Assembly: GCF_036711975.1 (NCBI RefSeq)
Contig: NC_091976.1
Location: forward strand, 10,664,001 to 10,728,000
Length of the DNA: 64,000 nucleotides
Direction: 5' to 3'
From: Onthophagus taurus
Lineage: Eukaryota > Arthropoda > Insecta > Coleoptera > Scarabaeidae
Under the pieces are notes generated by a model. It had not been told where the DNA came from, searched no databases, and was given only the letters and a program-made list of their open reading frames with translations. The position numbers and the translations under genes are program-made. Shown here in pieces: positions 49,919 through 58,520 of this stretch; positions within the stretch are counted from its first letter, which is position 1; each line of letters opens with the position of its first letter.

Positions 49919-50353
49919 TTAATATCTTATAAATACAGCAAAAATCACATTATTTTTATGATATAAACTCCAAACAGCATAATCAAAGTAGCAAAATTCC
50001 ACATGTTCGATATTATTATTGAAAGATAAAGCATTATCCATAATGATTAATTTAGCGTTTTCATTTTCAATAAAGTGTCCTTTTTCTTTTAAAAAACTTT
50101 TAAATTTATTATGAAATTCAAATACATCACTATTTCCAGCATAGAACGTATTTCCATTCCGATAGATTTTCCAGTTTATCGATAAATAATCACAATACAT
50201 AATGAACTCAACATTTTCAAATAATTCAGTGTCCAGGTCTTCTAAATTTAATAGTTTCAACTCGATTTCAGAGTTTTCAGCATGTAGAATAATATCGTTT
50301 AAAAACACCTTCAATGCGCATCTAAATTCTTCCTGAGACATCATTTTATACAT
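49919..50353 (-). CDS. Orphan left-arm protein (144 aa)
   Basis: MYKMMSQEEFRCALKVFLND at the start, then an acidic helical region, WKIYRNGNTFYAG, and a C-terminal IEHVEFCYFDYAVWSLYHKNN. No family recognised and no homologue in element A's visible left arm. It lies divergent to the two-exon gene at 50505 with 151 bp between starts. A compact soluble alpha/beta protein is plausible. Coding status is moderately supported by length in AT-rich DNA. Confidence 0.45.
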   Translation of the reverse strand: MYKMMSQEEFRCALKVFLNDIILHAENSEIELKLLNLEDLDTELFENVEFIMYCDYLSINWKIYRNGNTFYAGNSDVFEFHNKFKSFLKEKGHFIENENAKLIIMDNALSFNNNIEHVEFCYFDYAVWSLYHKNNVIFAVFIRY

Positions 50354-50504
50354 GTTTTCTTTTAGAAGTTAAATATGTAACTGATTAATTAATTTCAGAA
50401 TTTTATGTATTTAAACATTTCATTTGCAAGGGATAACGGATGTGGTGTGGGACGGACATATATAAGTAAGGATGTATGATAGTAATTTTTTAATATTAGT
50501 AAAA
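50354..50504. promoter_or_regulatory. Divergent intergenic region with TATA-like box
   Basis: 151 bp between two divergent starts. CATATATAAGTAAGG at about 50456-50470 lies 35-50 bp before the plus-strand ATG at 50505. Confidence 0.45.
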
Positions 50505-51173
50505 ATGAGTTCATATAAATTCCAACCAGTGTCTTTACGCGACATAGCATTAAAACGTATAAATTTAAGTGTAAATAACAGAGTGGGAATTTTAAGACTA
50601 CATTTGTATTTACCCTGGGGGTTAGTATTAGCGCTATGGAACACCTGGGTTGAAGATAATTGGGATGAGATGGTGGGTGCATATGATCACAATATAAATT
50701 ATGAAATGCTATGTATCGAACGGGAAACGTTTAATTATGAAATGAATCATCGGTGTATAAAAGCGCTATCATTCCATTTCAGTAGTTATAGGTAGGTAGG
50801 AGCAAATTAATGAATAAACAACGGATGCTAATTTTTATAAAAATTTCAAAGTGATGCAATCTTTGAAGATAATCAGCAGATATGTATGTGGTGGTGCTAT
50901 TATAAAACAACGCATGGTGGGGTGTGTCATGATTGTATAAGGCGCTATAACATATATGTTAGAGGTTTCAAAGATTTTTTTGCGGAACGGCTGTTCGTAG
51001 TAGCATATGAAGAATGTAAAATCGATCATGAAATAGTTTCAACAGAAGAGTGTGGTGATACTATTCTAGAGTTTGGAAATTGGTGTAACTTTTGTTTAAG
51101 ACGCCCCAACTTCAGGTTGCTATTAAAAACGGAATGCTCATCACATGTACATAGGATATTCAATGAAATGTAA
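50505..51173 (+). CDS. Two-exon zinc-ribbon-like accessory protein (202 aa)
   Basis: Exon 1 is 50505-50791 and exon 2 is 50852-51173, with a 60 bp intron at the same phase as the element A gene. N-terminal SLRDIALKRINLSVNNR and YLPWGLVLALWNTWVEDNW match A closely. CxxC pairs are VCHDCIRRY and WCNFCLRRPNF. The middle is much less conserved. Start at 50505 fits the element A start. Function unknown; a zinc-stabilised adaptor is possible. Confidence 0.65.
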
Positions 51174-51269
51174 ATAAAACATGTTAAATAAAATAAGTTA
51201 AATAAAATATATTAATTAATTTCTTATATATATTCATTTAATTTTATACAATACAATACTGTAATCAAA

Positions 51270-51660
51270 CATAACAAATTAAAGATTTTATAAAATACTA
51301 AATGTGATGCGCTCATGGAGTCAGCGATAACGATCACATGGTCATCATTACCAACACCAGTGGCGATACCATAACTCCACCTGTAAAAAATATAAAATTA
51401 ATTAAAAAGTAAAAAACCAACTACATCATCATTGCCTTCAACAGATAATGGTGGGGATAAAATGTGATTTCGGACCCCCAATGTTAAATCTTATGGGATT
51501 TTGGTCCAGAACGCCCATAGCTATACTGCACCGCAGAATTAACAGCGTTTGATTACTTCCTCTATAAAAAAATAAAATTAATTAAAAAGTAAAAAACTAA
51601 GTCATCATCACCTTTAGTGGTTACGTCAACCATATCTAATGGGATAAGCGGCAGCAAAAA
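51270..51660. repeat. Decayed tandem copies of exon/intron units
   Basis: The intron word TTTTTTACTTTTTAATTAAT recurs on the minus strand at about 51405, 51575 and 51855, each followed by an acceptor and a GAGG/GTGG-starting exon remnant. ATAAGCGG...ATTAGATATGG exon words occur at about 51640 and 51925. These are extra degenerate copies of exons 3 and 4 of the adjacent gene. Confidence 0.65.
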
Positions 51661-52296
51661 TTACTCTTCCGGCTATAAATAAAATGAAATAAAAGTATAA
51701 AAGCCAACTGAATATAAAATAAAAATATATCAATTACCGCTGAATCGTTATCTGTGGTAATGTCTATTTCTATTACCACAGAATTAACAGCGCCTACACC
51801 ACCACCGGCACCCGTCGTTAGATCGATCAATTCCTCTGTAAAAATAAAATTAATTAAAAAGTAAAAAACCAACTAAGTCATCATTACCTTCACCGGTTAA
51901 ATCGACCATATCTAATGGGATAAGCGGTGGCGGTGGTAAAATTACTCCTCCGACTATAAATAAAAGTATAAAAAATTAATACAAAATTAAAGTAAAAAGA
52001 AAAAATACTTACAGAGTATAAAAAAATGAGATGGCACGACCTCGCTCTCAGAAATTATTAAAAAATCTGTGGGGGTCACATAGCTATAAACTATGCGCCC
52101 CCCCTGCACGAGCGAGTCCTCCAAACCGCCATTAGTTGTTACAATCATAATGGGCTAAAAAATTAATATTACATATTGAAAAATTAATTCTAGTATAGGT
52201 ATAACTTACATTTGGATGATGTAATTCACAAATCCCCCGGATTAGATCCCAGGGGATTGCCGCATATTCATTTGCGTTGTTATTGTTATTGTTCAT
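51661..52296 (-). CDS. Five-exon accessory protein with SUMO-interaction-like motifs (134 aa)
   Basis: Exons 52296-52210, 52154-52013, 51953-51888, 51835-51738 and 51672-51661 join at GT-AG sites with consistent phase to one 134-codon frame. Exon 1 is Asn-rich then AIPWDLIRGICELHHPN. Exon 2 has VTTNGGLEDSLVQGG and VTPTDFLIISESE. Exons 3 and 4 carry PLDMVDLTGE and ELIDLTTGAGG, each matching the hydrophobic-D-L-T SUMO-interaction core next to acids. Introns are only 52-65 bp. No homologue seen in element A. The gene model is inferred from sequence only. Confidence 0.55.
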
Positions 52297-52527
52297 ATTG
52301 CACTAAAAACCTTCTTTAAACTAACTGTAAAAACATAAGACACGCTATTTATACCGAGAGATGATATCTAAAAAAATTAACGAAAACAGGAAGATTTGGT
52401 TTGAATATGAATCATTTTAATTATCTCCGGAAAACTCGGTTTCTATGGTTGTTAATATCAATTTGTTTATAAAATAAAATTGTCCTTGTAGATTTTTTAA
52501 AAAATTATAATTTATAAAACTTAAAAA

Positions 52528-53469
52528 TTAAACAATATTATCTTTAGATATCCAACTATTATGTGTTGAATCAAAACCTAGCCATTTTACATATAGCATA
52601 TTCTTTTTACGTTTTAACACTTTCTCAACAAGATATGCATCCGATTGTCTAGATTTTTGAAGTTCAAATTCATAAAACGCGCCTTTAATCGGCTGCCCGT
52701 TGATATCTTCCAATATATAGGTTACAGGATTTGTAATTTGCACTATAACAATTTTAAATAATTCAGTAGTCCAGTTGGGTAAGTAGCCTTTATCGAAAAC
52801 ATGTTTATATTTACTAATTCGAACGACGTCGCCAATTTTAAATTTTCCTTTACCGGCAATCTTAATGTGGTTGTACACCGTTTTAAGTAGTTCGTTTTCA
52901 ACGGATTTCGAATTAATTTGAGCTGGTGCTAACCTTGTGGTACTATGTTTTGTGTTGTTGTATTTTAATGTTACATCTTTTAAAGTTTGCAGCCATATAT
53001 GATTTCCGTAAAGACTAAACAATTTATACAATTTTTGTTTTATAGTTCTAATAACACGTTCAGCCATCGAAGCTTTCATAACGCTGAACGTAGAATAATG
53101 GTTAATGTTAAATTCTTCCATCAATTTTTTAAATTGATTATTGTAGAATTCTTTACCGTTGTCCGTTTGTAGGTTGCGAGGCGTGCGATGTCCGTTTTCA
53201 GATAAGATTGTGCGTAACGCGTGAGTAACATCCGTGGCTGATTTGGTTTTTAGCGGTCGAGTCCATAGGTATTTTGAAAAACAATCGATAACAACTAGAA
53301 TGTATTTATTTCCGGAATTAACTTTAGCGAACTCAATCATTTCAATAAGATCAGCTTGCCATAGATCATCGATCCCCTTTAGTATAGTTCTTCGTCGAGG
53401 AAATATACGTCTAGTCGGACGATGTAGTTCTTCAACTATGGTCTCCTTTGCTTTGGATACTTTAGCCAT
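52528..53469 (-). CDS. Polinton retroviral-type integrase with chromodomain (313 aa)
   Basis: DLWQADLIEM, LQTDNGKEFYNN and SMAERVIRTIKQ give the full DDE set. The SH3-like tail (IGDVVRISKYKHVFDKGYLPNW) and C-terminal chromodomain (VEKVLKRKKNMLYVKWLGF) match element A. It integrates element DNA. Last gene of the leftward block, 23 bp after the coiled-coil gene stop. Confidence 0.9.
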   Translation of the reverse strand: MAKVSKAKETIVEELHRPTRRIFPRRRTILKGIDDLWQADLIEMIEFAKVNSGNKYILVVIDCFSKYLWTRPLKTKSATDVTHALRTILSENGHRTPRNLQTDNGKEFYNNQFKKLMEEFNINHYSTFSVMKASMAERVIRTIKQKLYKLFSLYGNHIWLQTLKDVTLKYNNTKHSTTRLAPAQINSKSVENELLKTVYNHIKIAGKGKFKIGDVVRISKYKHVFDKGYLPNWTTELFKIVIVQITNPVTYILEDINGQPIKGAFYEFELQKSRQSDAYLVEKVLKRKKNMLYVKWLGFDSTHNSWISKDNIV

Positions 53470-53492
53470 TGATGGTATTATTCTTCTTCAAT

Positions 53493-54416
53493 TCAAGGGA
53501 TTCTACTATCCAGTTTATCAATACGTGATTTTAGATCCGCATCTAGGGAATCAATTCGCTTCTGAACATCCGTAATGCTATTTCGAATATTCTCGTTGGA
53601 TGTTTTAACTGAGTTTACAATATCAAACAAAGTACCGTTGAAATATATGAATTCCTTATCTACCTCCACCTTATTTTCATCAATTTTAGTTTTAAGGTTT
53701 GGAATTTCAGCGCTAAGATTGTTTATCGTCGCAGATGACTTATCAATGTATGTTTTATGATCAGTAATTTGCTTTTTAATGTTTATGATTTCGTTTGCAC
53801 AGTTATTTATAGAGGTTTCGGTGAGATTTTTCAAATTAACGAAGTTTGAGCGATGATCTAAAGTAATTTCCGCTTTAGCTTTATCAATTTCCTTCAAGAT
53901 TTCATCCTTATATTTCATATAAGTTTCATCTACATATTGTTTAAGTTTCTTATTAGTATCAATTATTTTATCAGCAACTTCCTTTAAGATTTTATTCTTA
54001 CAAGTTTCATCCGCATATTGTTTAAGTTTCCTATTAGTATAGTCTATTTTATGCTCTGTTTTATTCTCTATATCCGTTATTTGTTTTCTAACATACATTA
54101 TGAGATTATCTTCTAAATCTTTACAGTGTTTAGTAAATTCATTTTTAGTATCAATAAATAATTTTGTTGTTTCTAAAAACTTAACACCCCATTCTTTATC
54201 CATTTCATCCACGTTTTGTTTTATAGCACAATCATCAGCGGCTTCAGGTCGCTTAACGTTTGATAATTTTCGACCCTGAACATCATAATCACCATCGGCG
54301 GTCAAAGAGAATCCGATGTTTCGTTGAAATGCAAATCTACCACCTTCATCGCCACCATCTGATTTACTCCATGAAGTGCGACCAAATTTATCAATACTAA
54401 CAACGGCTGAGTGCAT
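53493..54416 (-). CDS. Coiled-coil structural protein (307 aa)
   Basis: Head: VVSIDKFGRTSWSKS and GDYDVQGRKLSNVKRPEAADDC, shared with element A. Residues ~90-300 are heptad-rich coiled coil with an internal repeat (TNRKLKQYADETCKNKILKE / TNKKLKQYVDETYMKYKDEI). The start codon overlaps the stop of the upstream gene as TAATG. A fibre or tail-like virion part is inferred from the shape. The element A homologue is broken by a transposon. Confidence 0.7.
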   Translation of the reverse strand: MHSAVVSIDKFGRTSWSKSDGGDEGGRFAFQRNIGFSLTADGDYDVQGRKLSNVKRPEAADDCAIKQNVDEMDKEWGVKFLETTKLFIDTKNEFTKHCKDLEDNLIMYVRKQITDIENKTEHKIDYTNRKLKQYADETCKNKILKEVADKIIDTNKKLKQYVDETYMKYKDEILKEIDKAKAEITLDHRSNFVNLKNLTETSINNCANEIINIKKQITDHKTYIDKSSATINNLSAEIPNLKTKIDENKVEVDKEFIYFNGTLFDIVNSVKTSNENIRNSITDVQKRIDSLDADLKSRIDKLDSRIP

Positions 54417-55357
54417 TAGGAAATAATGTTGCTTTCTTTCAATTCCTCTATAATTGAAGTAATTTCATTGATATGTGAATTATTACCAGCCACTTGTGAT
54501 GCATGCAACAATCTCAAACGATCTACCAATTCATTAACATCATCCCAGTATTTATACTGAATGGATTTACTGTTAACTTCTAGAAATTTATCCGAAATTC
54601 CTCGCCCCTCTCCATCCCCCACGTTATATAGGGGTTTAATTATTTTAACATACTTGGATGATCTATTTCCCGTAATATAACCATCATACTCATAATTATG
54701 TCTATGCGCGCTGGTATATTGTAAAATCGCTTTATATTGTTTTAAATCATCATCTGTGTAGTGTTTAGGTTCCTTTAATTGTATGAGCTCATATAGACCG
54801 GGGGTAGCTTGAAATTGTTTTTCACCACCTATGATAATATGGGATGGCTTAAATTGAACTGCCTTCGATCCAATCTTCCATCCGTTATCGCCAGAGGAGC
54901 GCCGTATACCCATCCTATCATCAATAATCCCCCTTTTAAGATAATATTGCTGAATTTGGAGCGGTAAATTTTCAATTGAGGTCTCATCAGACTTTACTTT
55001 CGATTCAGGTGTTAGTAGTAATTTCCTTTTTTTCACACTAACTCCGGACAAGGTGGGGGTTTTAAATTCTTCGATTCCCTCATCATCAGGTTTTAACCCT
55101 ACCGGTGGTGGTGGTGGGTAGTGGTGATGGAAATGTGTAGCTTTATTTCCATCGTTTAATTTATTAGTGATGTCCTTCAGCGGTTCAAGCAACGGTTGAT
55201 GAAGTTTAGCGATGAGTTTATCATCTCTATCACGACCGAGTTTAAGAGCCAGATACTTTTTCTTAATATTATTCGTTATACTAATTATAGCTTTATCTCT
55301 TTCACGCATTGATTTCATAACATCCTTATTATTAGATCGATTATGTGATGGTGGCAT
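54416..55357 (-). CDS. DUF8207-like Polinton protein (313 aa)
   Basis: N-terminal RERDKAIISITNNIKKKYLALKLGRDRDDKLIAKLHQPL. A low-complexity His/Pro stretch (THFHHHYPPPPPVG) is special to this copy. Conserved C-terminal GWKIGSKAVQF, PGLYELIQLKEPKHYTDDDL, YTSAHRHNY and YKYWDDVNELVDRLRLLHAS. Second gene of the leftward block. Role unknown. Confidence 0.75.
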   Translation of the reverse strand: MPPSHNRSNNKDVMKSMRERDKAIISITNNIKKKYLALKLGRDRDDKLIAKLHQPLLEPLKDITNKLNDGNKATHFHHHYPPPPPVGLKPDDEGIEEFKTPTLSGVSVKKRKLLLTPESKVKSDETSIENLPLQIQQYYLKRGIIDDRMGIRRSSGDNGWKIGSKAVQFKPSHIIIGGEKQFQATPGLYELIQLKEPKHYTDDDLKQYKAILQYTSAHRHNYEYDGYITGNRSSKYVKIIKPLYNVGDGEGRGISDKFLEVNSKSIQYKYWDDVNELVDRLRLLHASQVAGNNSHINEITSIIEELKESNIIS

Positions 55358-55394
55358 GTTTACATTGTGAAAACCTATGTATGAATAATTAAAT

Positions 55395-56105
55395 TTAGTC
55401 TAGGTGGAGAAATTTATCCATTCCCATACGGTATCTACCATTTTTAATTTCAAAATCCTTCATAATAATCATCGGTGTGTACGGCCCACCATCATTCCAA
55501 CACCGAATGCAAACCTCTTTGAAAACATCAAATTTCATATCGGTGTTAACGTGTTCATCATATACATGTTTCAAATTAAGCTCATCCTGTTTGAATAACA
55601 TTAAAACATTAGCGTTATCCCTAATTAAATGTTTAGGTATTCTCGTATAAGTTTGTGTAAGATAAAATGAATCAATGTTTTTATGTCCACCCATACAAAA
55701 AAACGCTCGAATCCTGTCTTGTTTATCACACGCTACGTCATCAAATATAAAGATTGAGTTCTCTTTAGCTTCAGCTGGATCGACAACTGATTCATTATCT
55801 GCAAAGCGATAAAGCCCCACATCTGGTAGCCGTTTTAAAACCTTTTCTAACAATTCATATTTCGGTTGATGTAGTGATTTAGAATAGATGTAAATGTTTT
55901 CAAATTTTAAACCATTTATATCGAAAATAAGATTTAGCATTAAATTTGTTTTCCCACATCCGCTTGGACCGCATACTATCGCCCGCAAACTATTCGGCAT
56001 GAGCTCACCATGACGTTGACGTCGATCGGATGTAGATTGAGTCATCACCAGCCGATCTAGATCGATGGATGACATAGACAGCGATGGATGCTTTACAATG
56101 CGCAT
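55395..56105 (-). CDS. Genome-packaging ATPase (FtsK/HerA type, 236 aa)
   Basis: The start at 56105 (MRIVKHPSLSMSS) matches element A; the open frame extends eight codons further upstream. Walker A GPSGCGKTNLMLNL and Walker B NSIFIFDDVACDKQ are intact, with LTQTYTRIPKHLIRDNAN downstream. Full length for the family. Confidence 0.9.
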   Translation of the reverse strand: MRIVKHPSLSMSSIDLDRLVMTQSTSDRRQRHGELMPNSLRAIVCGPSGCGKTNLMLNLIFDINGLKFENIYIYSKSLHQPKYELLEKVLKRLPDVGLYRFADNESVVDPAEAKENSIFIFDDVACDKQDRIRAFFCMGGHKNIDSFYLTQTYTRIPKHLIRDNANVLMLFKQDELNLKHVYDEHVNTDMKFDVFKEVCIRCWNDGGPYTPMIIMKDFEIKNGRYRMGMDKFLHLD

Positions 56106-56183
56106 TATGCTACTAAATATGAAACACACCCCACATCAACTATATATTTGTTGGAAACTTTAAAATACCACCATTTCAATGTG
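56106..56183. promoter_or_regulatory. Short divergent promoter, element B
   Basis: 78 bp between ATPase and PLA2 starts with TATATATTT at 56141-56149, 43 bp before the rightward ATG. Same layout as in element A. Confidence 0.6.
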
Positions 56184-57143
56184 ATGTTCATACGTGATAA
56201 CAGCATCATATCATCACCTACAACGTTAGGAGGAGGAGGTGGTTTTAATACGCTTATCAACAAACTACCAATCGAGTTACACGTTCCAGGCTATCAATTT
56301 TGTGGACCGGGCACAAAATTAAAGAAGCGTCTAGCACGTGGGGATACTGGTATTAACCCGCTAGATCGTGCTTGTAGAGAACACGATATAGCGTATTCTA
56401 ATAGTAATACTTTAGATCGACGTCACGAAGCCGATAAGCGTTTGGAGGAAAACGCTTGGGAAAGAGTTAAGGCTAAAGACTCAACGTTTGGTGAAAAGGC
56501 ATCAGCTTGGATGGTTACAAACGTTATGAAAGCAAAACGAAAATTAGGCCTCGGCCATAAAAGGCGGAGTCGTCGTCAAACTAAACCAAAACCGCCGTCA
56601 ACGGGCGTCTTAAAAAGAAAAATTTCGAAGAAAAAAAAACGATGTGAAAAAGAAAATATAATTCGAGGAGTAGAAAAAGGAGGAGCTTTAAAATATAAAT
56701 CTAATAAACCGCTAGCATTTAAACGCACGCTTGTAAACCGCATAGTTAAAGATCTACCAAAATCTACTGATAATTTACGGGAAGCAGCTCAATTAGCGCT
56801 AAAGAGCGCTCGTATAGCCGTGAAAACTGTTGGTGGTAGGAAAAAAATAAAAATCCCTCGAGCAATACCGTTACCGATTAAAAGGGGAGGTATTCTTCCA
56901 ATTTTACCTGCCATATTTGCTGGGCTTTCAGCCCTCGGAGCATTATCCGGTGGTACGGCAGGAGTGTATCGGGCTATAAAGAGTGGGCAGGAGGCTAAAG
57001 AGAAATTAGAAGAGGCTGAACGGCATAATAAACAGATGGAAGCTATCGCAATAGGTAAATCGGGTAATGGTCTCTACATCAAGAAATATAAAAAAGGATT
57101 GGGTTTATATTTAAGTAAAAAAAAGAAACAAAAAAACTTGTAG
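56184..57143 (+). CDS. PLA2-domain membrane-active virion protein (319 aa)
   Basis: The start is the ATG at 56184 (MFIRDNSIIS); the frame is open upstream but overlaps the ATPase start. The PLA2 domain has YQFCGPGTKLKKRLARGDTG and CREHDIAYSN. The basic middle is longer than in A (KRKISKKKKRCEKEN). The hydrophobic segment is GGILPILPAIFAGLSALGAL. It ends CAA AAA AAC TTG TAG with the same slippery heptamer as A. Entry-related membrane lysis is inferred from the parvoviral and adenoviral parallels. Confidence 0.85.
   Translation: MFIRDNSIISSPTTLGGGGGFNTLINKLPIELHVPGYQFCGPGTKLKKRLARGDTGINPLDRACREHDIAYSNSNTLDRRHEADKRLEENAWERVKAKDSTFGEKASAWMVTNVMKAKRKLGLGHKRRSRRQTKPKPPSTGVLKRKISKKKKRCEKENIIRGVEKGGALKYKSNKPLAFKRTLVNRIVKDLPKSTDNLREAAQLALKSARIAVKTVGGRKKIKIPRAIPLPIKRGGILPILPAIFAGLSALGALSGGTAGVYRAIKSGQEAKEKLEEAERHNKQMEAIAIGKSGNGLYIKKYKKGLGLYLSKKKKQKNL
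57131..57137 (+). promoter_or_regulatory. Predicted -1 ribosomal frameshift site A_AAA_AAC (element B)
   Basis: Identical heptamer, phase and distance to the stop codon (one codon between) as at 43108-43114, although neighbouring codons differ. This conservation is the main support. Confidence 0.7.
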
Positions 57144-57520
57144 ATAGGCTACCCAACAGACCTCTAACAAATCTTGATATAATTCAATTCGTTAAAGCTC
57201 TAAAAATTTCAAATTTTCGCGGTGTATTTATGCGGAATGAATTACCTAAGAGCGGTCCTAAATATAAGGAATCAGCAGTTATAAATTTAGATGATCGAAA
57301 CGGTCGCGGAACCCATTGGGTAGCCTATAAAAAGAATGGTAATCAAGCGTTGTACTTCGACAGCTATGGCGATCTTAAACCTCCCTTTGAACTACTGAAT
57401 TATTTGAAAAATTGTCGAATTGTGTACAATCATGAAAATTTTCAAAAAGAGAACCCCTTTAACTGTGGACATTTATGTATAAATTTCCTGTTAAACACCG
57501 AAAACTCATCATTTGATTAA
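57137..57520 (+). CDS. Adenain-type cysteine protease, expressed by -1 frameshift (127 aa portion)
   Basis: After the slip the frame reads RPLTNLDIIQFVKALKISNF then RGVFMRNELPK. No ATG precedes 57230. Triad: GTHWVAY (His), YFDSYGD (Asp), FNCGHLC (Cys). Same length as in A. The penton start follows two bases after its stop. It would mature virion proteins. Confidence 0.75.
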   Translation, partial: LVDRLPNRPLTNLDIIQFVKALKISNFRGVFMRNELPKSGPKYKESAVINLDDRNGRGTHWVAYKKNGNQALYFDSYGDLKPPFELLNYLKNCRIVYNHENFQKENPFNCGHLCINFLLNTENSSFD

Positions 57521-57522
57521 AA

Positions 57523-58302
57523 ATGTCTCAAACGTTCACACTGGTTGGTAGAAAAAGCGAAATTTCTGAAGATTATTATCCACTAATAGATTTGAATCCT
57601 AAATTAAACTACTCTTTGGGGCTTATTGGATTCCACACCTACAATAGTATACCTAATATTGAAGAAGGAGTTAACAATATATTTTATTTTACTGAAGAAA
57701 ACGCGATAAATTCCGCTCGACAAGCGATTATAGACGTGGGACCAGCAATAAATGTTATCACAATTCCTACAGGTTCTTACGAAATTACTGATATCGAGAA
57801 ATATTTACAAAAAGAGATTCTACGAATTGTTGGTTTAGATGATACCGTTGACGATCCTAATAAGTATTTCACCCTCAAAGCTAATAATAATACCTTAAAG
57901 TGCGAATTAAAGAGCGATTATTTTGGGGTTGATTTTTCTAAGCCTAATACGTTAGCTTCGGTATTGGGGTTTTCCGAGGGTAGAACTCTACCTGCAGGTA
58001 TAAAACACTACTCCGATCTCCCAGTCAACATAATTCGCGTAACAACCATTAGAGTGGAGTGTAATATAATTTCTGGGTCATACTACAACAGCAAGCTATC
58101 ACATACTTTATACGAATTTGCTCCAACGGTGGATCCTGGTTTCAGTATAAATATTGAACCTAGGAACCCCATCTATTTACCAATCAATTCAGACAACGCG
58201 ATATCGAACATCACAATTAGATTGCTCGATCAGCGTGGTAATTTGGTTAATTTTCGAGGCGAAGAAATAGTTGTTAGGTTAGAATTGAAACGTACAATAT
58301 AA
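57523..58302 (+). CDS. Penton-like minor capsid protein (259 aa)
   Basis: Same family as 43500-44285: TFTLVGRKSEISEDYYPLI, GFHTYNSIPNIEEGV, IPTGSYEITDIEKYL, RVECNIISGSYYNS and LVNFRGEEI. The TAATG overlap with the next gene is kept. Single-jelly-roll penton by size and position. Confidence 0.7.
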   Translation: MSQTFTLVGRKSEISEDYYPLIDLNPKLNYSLGLIGFHTYNSIPNIEEGVNNIFYFTEENAINSARQAIIDVGPAINVITIPTGSYEITDIEKYLQKEILRIVGLDDTVDDPNKYFTLKANNNTLKCELKSDYFGVDFSKPNTLASVLGFSEGRTLPAGIKHYSDLPVNIIRVTTIRVECNIISGSYYNSKLSHTLYEFAPTVDPGFSINIEPRNPIYLPINSDNAISNITIRLLDQRGNLVNFRGEEIVVRLELKRTI

Positions 58303-58520
58303 TGGGATTAATATTTTTGACGGAAGGCAGCAGCAGCGATCCTCAACGACATCAACATCCTTCGACTACAAAAAAACGTTATAACTCGATTGGAAAGAAG
58401 GGTTCTAGAGCAGTATACAAAAAGACATCATTGCGAGCGGACAACCGACGTTTCCTCGAGAAACTGGGTTATCATGTCAACAAAAAAATTAAATATATAC
58501 CGCGAACCTATCACGGATAA
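58302..58520 (+). CDS. Small basic capsid-locus protein (72 aa)
   Basis: The variable Ser/Gln/His-rich N-terminus differs from A. The C-terminal YKKTSLRADNRRFLEKLGYHVNKKIK is conserved. It overlaps the hexon start by 47 bases. The constraint is partly imposed by the overlapping hexon frame, so its conservation must be read with care. Confidence 0.6.
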   Translation: MGLIFLTEGSSSDPQRHQHPSTTKKRYNSIGKKGSRAVYKKTSLRADNRRFLEKLGYHVNKKIKYIPRTYHG

